This document shows positions 61,200 to 64,000 of a stretch of 64,000 bases of DNA, piece after piece. Numbering within the stretch: the stretch's first letter is position 1; the number at the start of each line of letters is the position of its first letter. The notes under the pieces were generated by a model, which did not search any database, was not told the origin of the DNA, and was given only the letters and a program-made list of their open reading frames with translations. This stretch comes from Tillandsia leiboldiana. Taxonomy: Eukaryota; Streptophyta; Magnoliopsida; Poales; Bromeliaceae. The stretch spans positions 2,674,168 to 2,738,167 of the forward strand of contig CM055066.1 of NCBI GenBank assembly GCA_029204045.2, read 5' to 3'. Both the position numbers and the translations under genes were made by a program.

Positions 61200-61400
61200 A
61201 GGATTTGGTTAGATTGGTAGCGGAGAACTAGTTTAATCAGGATTAATATCTAAATTTAATGGAGATAAATTGATCTGTATTTAAATATTAAATAGAATAG
61301 AATTTCTATTATACTATAATTGGGGTATGTTTTAGCGTCGCTTTGTATATAACTTCATGGTAATGCAATTGTTGAGCTTGCATGTGGTGTACGCGCGGCC
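61200..61400 (+). repeat. Fragment resembling the LTR of the compact Copia family, before the gap
   Basis: AGGATTTGGTTAG, AGGATTAATAT and TATTTAAATATTAA occur in the same order as in the minus-strand reading of the 2155-4764 LTRs. The fragment is diverged and fades by about 61330. The last bases before the gap read GTACGCGCGGCC. Confidence 0.4.
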
Positions 61401-61500
61401 NNNNNNNNNNNNNNNNNNNNNNNNNNNNNNNNNNNNNNNNNNNNNNNNNNNNNNNNNNNNNNNNNNNNNNNNNNNNNNNNNNNNNNNNNNNNNNNNNNNN
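61401..61500. other. Assembly gap, 100 N
   Basis: Exactly 100 N, the usual placeholder for a gap of unknown length. Confidence 1.
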
Positions 61501-64000
61501 TTTTTCCTCTCTTTGTACAGCTATAGCTAAGATTGATTCTGCTACTAGGGTTTTTTCAAGGTTTGGATCCAGGAAACTCAGTAACCATTGTGGATATCAA
61601 AAAGCTCAATTCAAACTTGAAGAATTTTCAGAGGTTTGTATATTTAATTTTTAACAGGTTAAGTTTTGTTTCTTTTATATCTACTACTCTTTTTAGCTCT
61701 CTCTTTTCTCAGTTCATTCTCTTATACATATCTAATTTGATCTCTCATGCCTTCGTTTTTCATTATTAAAACTGTTTTCTGTTTTTTTAATTAAGGTTCT
61801 GAATCTTTATGCTTGAAATAATTAATCGTGTTTAATTTCTTTCTGAAACATTGGATAGACTCCTCACTCTCTGGAAATCTACTTTTGTAAATCTTGAAAA
61901 ATTGATTCAGTAACTATTACTTGATTTATAGGGAAAACCCCTCTTCAGTTTAGATGATTACCCTTCTTATTTTTATCAAATTTTGCCTGAAATAATATAT
62001 GCACATTTTAGATTATTTCTTTTCTGATCTACTGAAATGATTAGGCTATCCAGGAAAGTAGAACACAGTAGAGATGCTTCTATTATAATTAATTTATTTT
62101 GGGTAGATATTAATTGTTCTAATAATAAGGGTTAAAAATTAAACCTTATTATGAAAAATTTGTGACAAAAATTGAACTCTACAATTAACTACTACGCTGG
62201 TTTTTAAAGGTCGCAATTTAGGAATTTCGTGTCAGAAACTCGTACATACGTTTGTTTTTTGATAGGTAAGTGGATAGTAATTTTTTTTGGTCCTCTTTAT
62301 TGTACTTTTCTAGAAATTTACAATATATATATAGTTTGTTTGACAAATTAAGTACTGGATCTATTTGTTTCGGATTGGAAAGTTTTAATTCAATCCAACA
62401 TTGGATTGACCAAGCGAATTTGCAGTAATTAAACTGCATAATCCTTTGCTTGTTAATTTTTATAGAGAACTAATCTCGGTTTTACTCTAGAGATTATCTC
62501 CTTCATCAATAAATGTGGATGCAGAATCCTTGCTTGTTAATTAATTAGATATTTCTACTTGTTGGATAATCCATCACGCACTTGGTCTCTCTCTCTCTCT
62601 GATGATGAGTACTGTGATCAGCTTTTTGAAGCACTGTATCATCATCTAATCTTGTTTGTTTTTATTATATTGGTTTTTTTAAAATGATTAAATACAAAAA
62701 CTTATCCTTTTGTAATTCAAATAGAAAATTTTGTTTAACCGCGGCTGATGACCATTTCATTCCCAATTTAGAAGAAGAAAATTAGCTTTTGGTTTGCGTT
62801 TATTCCATCCTTAATTTTCCTTACAAATGAGGTGCTTTATAGCGGCTTTAGAAGATTTAATTGGAGGGATCGAAAGAGTTTCCTTCAGTCCACTCATGGA
62901 TGGTTGTGGGGTTTGAATTCGCTGCCGACTCATTCACTCAAACACTCGGTAGAAACAACAATTCAAGCACACTCGGTAGAATTGATGGAATCGACGCGCA
63001 CAAAAGTGGAACCAGATCTCAGTTACTGAGTGAATGAGTGAATGATGCGGAGATTATTCTCTCCTTCTCAGTCCATGCTTGGACTGAAGGGAGCTCCCTC
63101 TGTTCTCTTCTGTTGGAACTTCTTTTCTATATATGTTTCTTTCTTTGGCTTGATCAATTGCATTTTCCGATAACACATCACTCTCTTTTTAATTTCTTCA
63201 CCTTTTTAAGTTTGTGTTTTTTCTTCTTTTTTTTTGTTCTACATCTTTTATCTAGTGTTTCATCTTTCGACCGGATAATTAATTACCGTCCTAGGTGTTA
63301 TTACTAGATTACTCTAGGTAAGAATATGTATATATATATAAAAACACCTAATAGTTCCCCCATTTAATTAGGTGGATCATGGATATTATTAACTTGTCTT
63401 ATCATTTAATTCTCTATGTGTCCATGTCCTTTGAATAATTCACCATAGAAGAGGCAAAGGCAAACATGAATTTGGACCCAAATAATATACATCAATGCTT
63501 CACATTTTTAGTTATTATTTCATGTGGAATTAAACTTATTACCCGTATGTATATATATATAGCTGACTCATTTTATAGATGCGCAATAGACTCTTTATTT
63601 ATTTTCAATTAATTTTCCTTCATAAGTAGAACAAGTAAATCATCAAATAACATGCGTTAAGTATATATCACGTTATGCTCATGATCGATTTGTTGAATCC
63701 TCGGATAATTAAAACAAATTGTCCGGAAAAACCAGCCAAATACAAAGTTCGTACCTAATTTTCCACCCGGTAGATCTCGAATATTTTTCGCTTGTCCTAT
63801 CATTTAATATATAAGGAACCACACAGTAGATTGAGTGGAATTCATTCAACTCAAGTACTTAATTAGGTTCCGCAAAGTTTTATCTTATATATTACACATA
63901 AATTCTTTCAAAACGCGCACAATCTAATGATATTCATCTAAGCATATCGAATTTTTAATCATGTTATTATTTATTATTCTTGTGCTTAATAACTACATGG
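61501..64000 (+). repeat. Duplicated 2.5-kb segment, copy 2 (contains MIR319)
   Basis: Same orientation as 49876-52379. Small differences include TTTTTTCAAGG against TTTTCAAGG near the start, GATGCGGAG against GATGCGGGAG, and CTCAGTCCATG against CTCATTCCATG. It runs off the window end. Confidence 0.95.
62864..63110 (+). ncRNA. MIR319: miR319 precursor, copy 2
   Basis: The mature 21 nt at 63079-63099 and its partner strand at 62875-62895 are identical to copy 1. The inner stem CTCATTCACTCA / TGAGTGAATGAG is kept. Changes lie only beside the duplex: one G missing in GATGCGGAG, T to G in CTCAGTCC, and an extra G after CTCCCTCT. It should give the same miRNA if it is a real second locus. Confidence 0.93.

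Noticed and set aside
55979..61204. Target duplication of the 5.2-kb Copia element
   Set aside because: The left flank is TA repeat and the right flank AGGAT; no 5-bp match could be read.

Overview
The window is nuclear DNA of a flowering plant. It has interrupted genes with GT-AG introns, AT-rich intergenic DNA full of long (AT)n tracts, plant-type LTR retrotransposons, LINEs, a SINE and MITEs, and a conserved plant microRNA. A monocot is the best guess from the style of the proteins and repeats; the species cannot be fixed from sequence reading alone.

Layout. 1-5.5 kb: the 3' half of a leucine-rich-repeat receptor-like kinase gene (+ strand) destroyed by two retroelements. A minus-strand DUF4283/zinc-knuckle reading frame (LINE ORF1 type) abuts the kinase at about 1506. 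A small Copia element with 583-bp LTRs (2155-4764) sits inside a kinase exon with a GAATG target duplication. 6.4-9.6 kb: a seven-exon B3-domain transcription factor gene (minus strand). 10-17 kb: AT-rich intergenic DNA with MITE and LTR remnants. 17.2-18.1 kb: an intronless DUF1191 membrane protein gene (minus strand) with telo-boxes upstream. 19-31 kb: a repeat zone with a TRIM-like relic carrying a nested hAT MITE, a complete Cassandra-type TRIM carrying 5S rRNA-derived sequence, a LINE 3' end repeated three times, and a tandem triplication holding a Tourist-like MITE. 31.2-34.6 kb: a six-exon coiled-coil protein gene (minus strand). 35-48 kb: a second repeat zone with a 2.6-kb solo Gypsy LTR, six MULE-type MITEs (four with perfect 9-bp target duplications), an array of foldback elements separated by (TA)n, and a SINE. 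48.5-52.5 kb: a MIR319 locus. 56-61.2 kb: a decayed Copia element. 61401-61500: a 100-N gap, followed to the window end by a second near-identical copy of the MIR319 region.

The host genes are independent single loci. The B3 factor and the miR319 locus (whose targets are TCP and GAMYB-like mRNAs in other plants) are regulatory. The DUF1191 and coiled-coil genes are conserved plant genes of poorly known function. No operon-like or defence-island organisation is visible. The most notable points are the duplicated MIR319 locus, which may be real or an assembly artefact; the kinase exon split by a gag-protease-only LTR element; the Cassandra TRIM; and two MITE families whose insertion footprints can be read directly.
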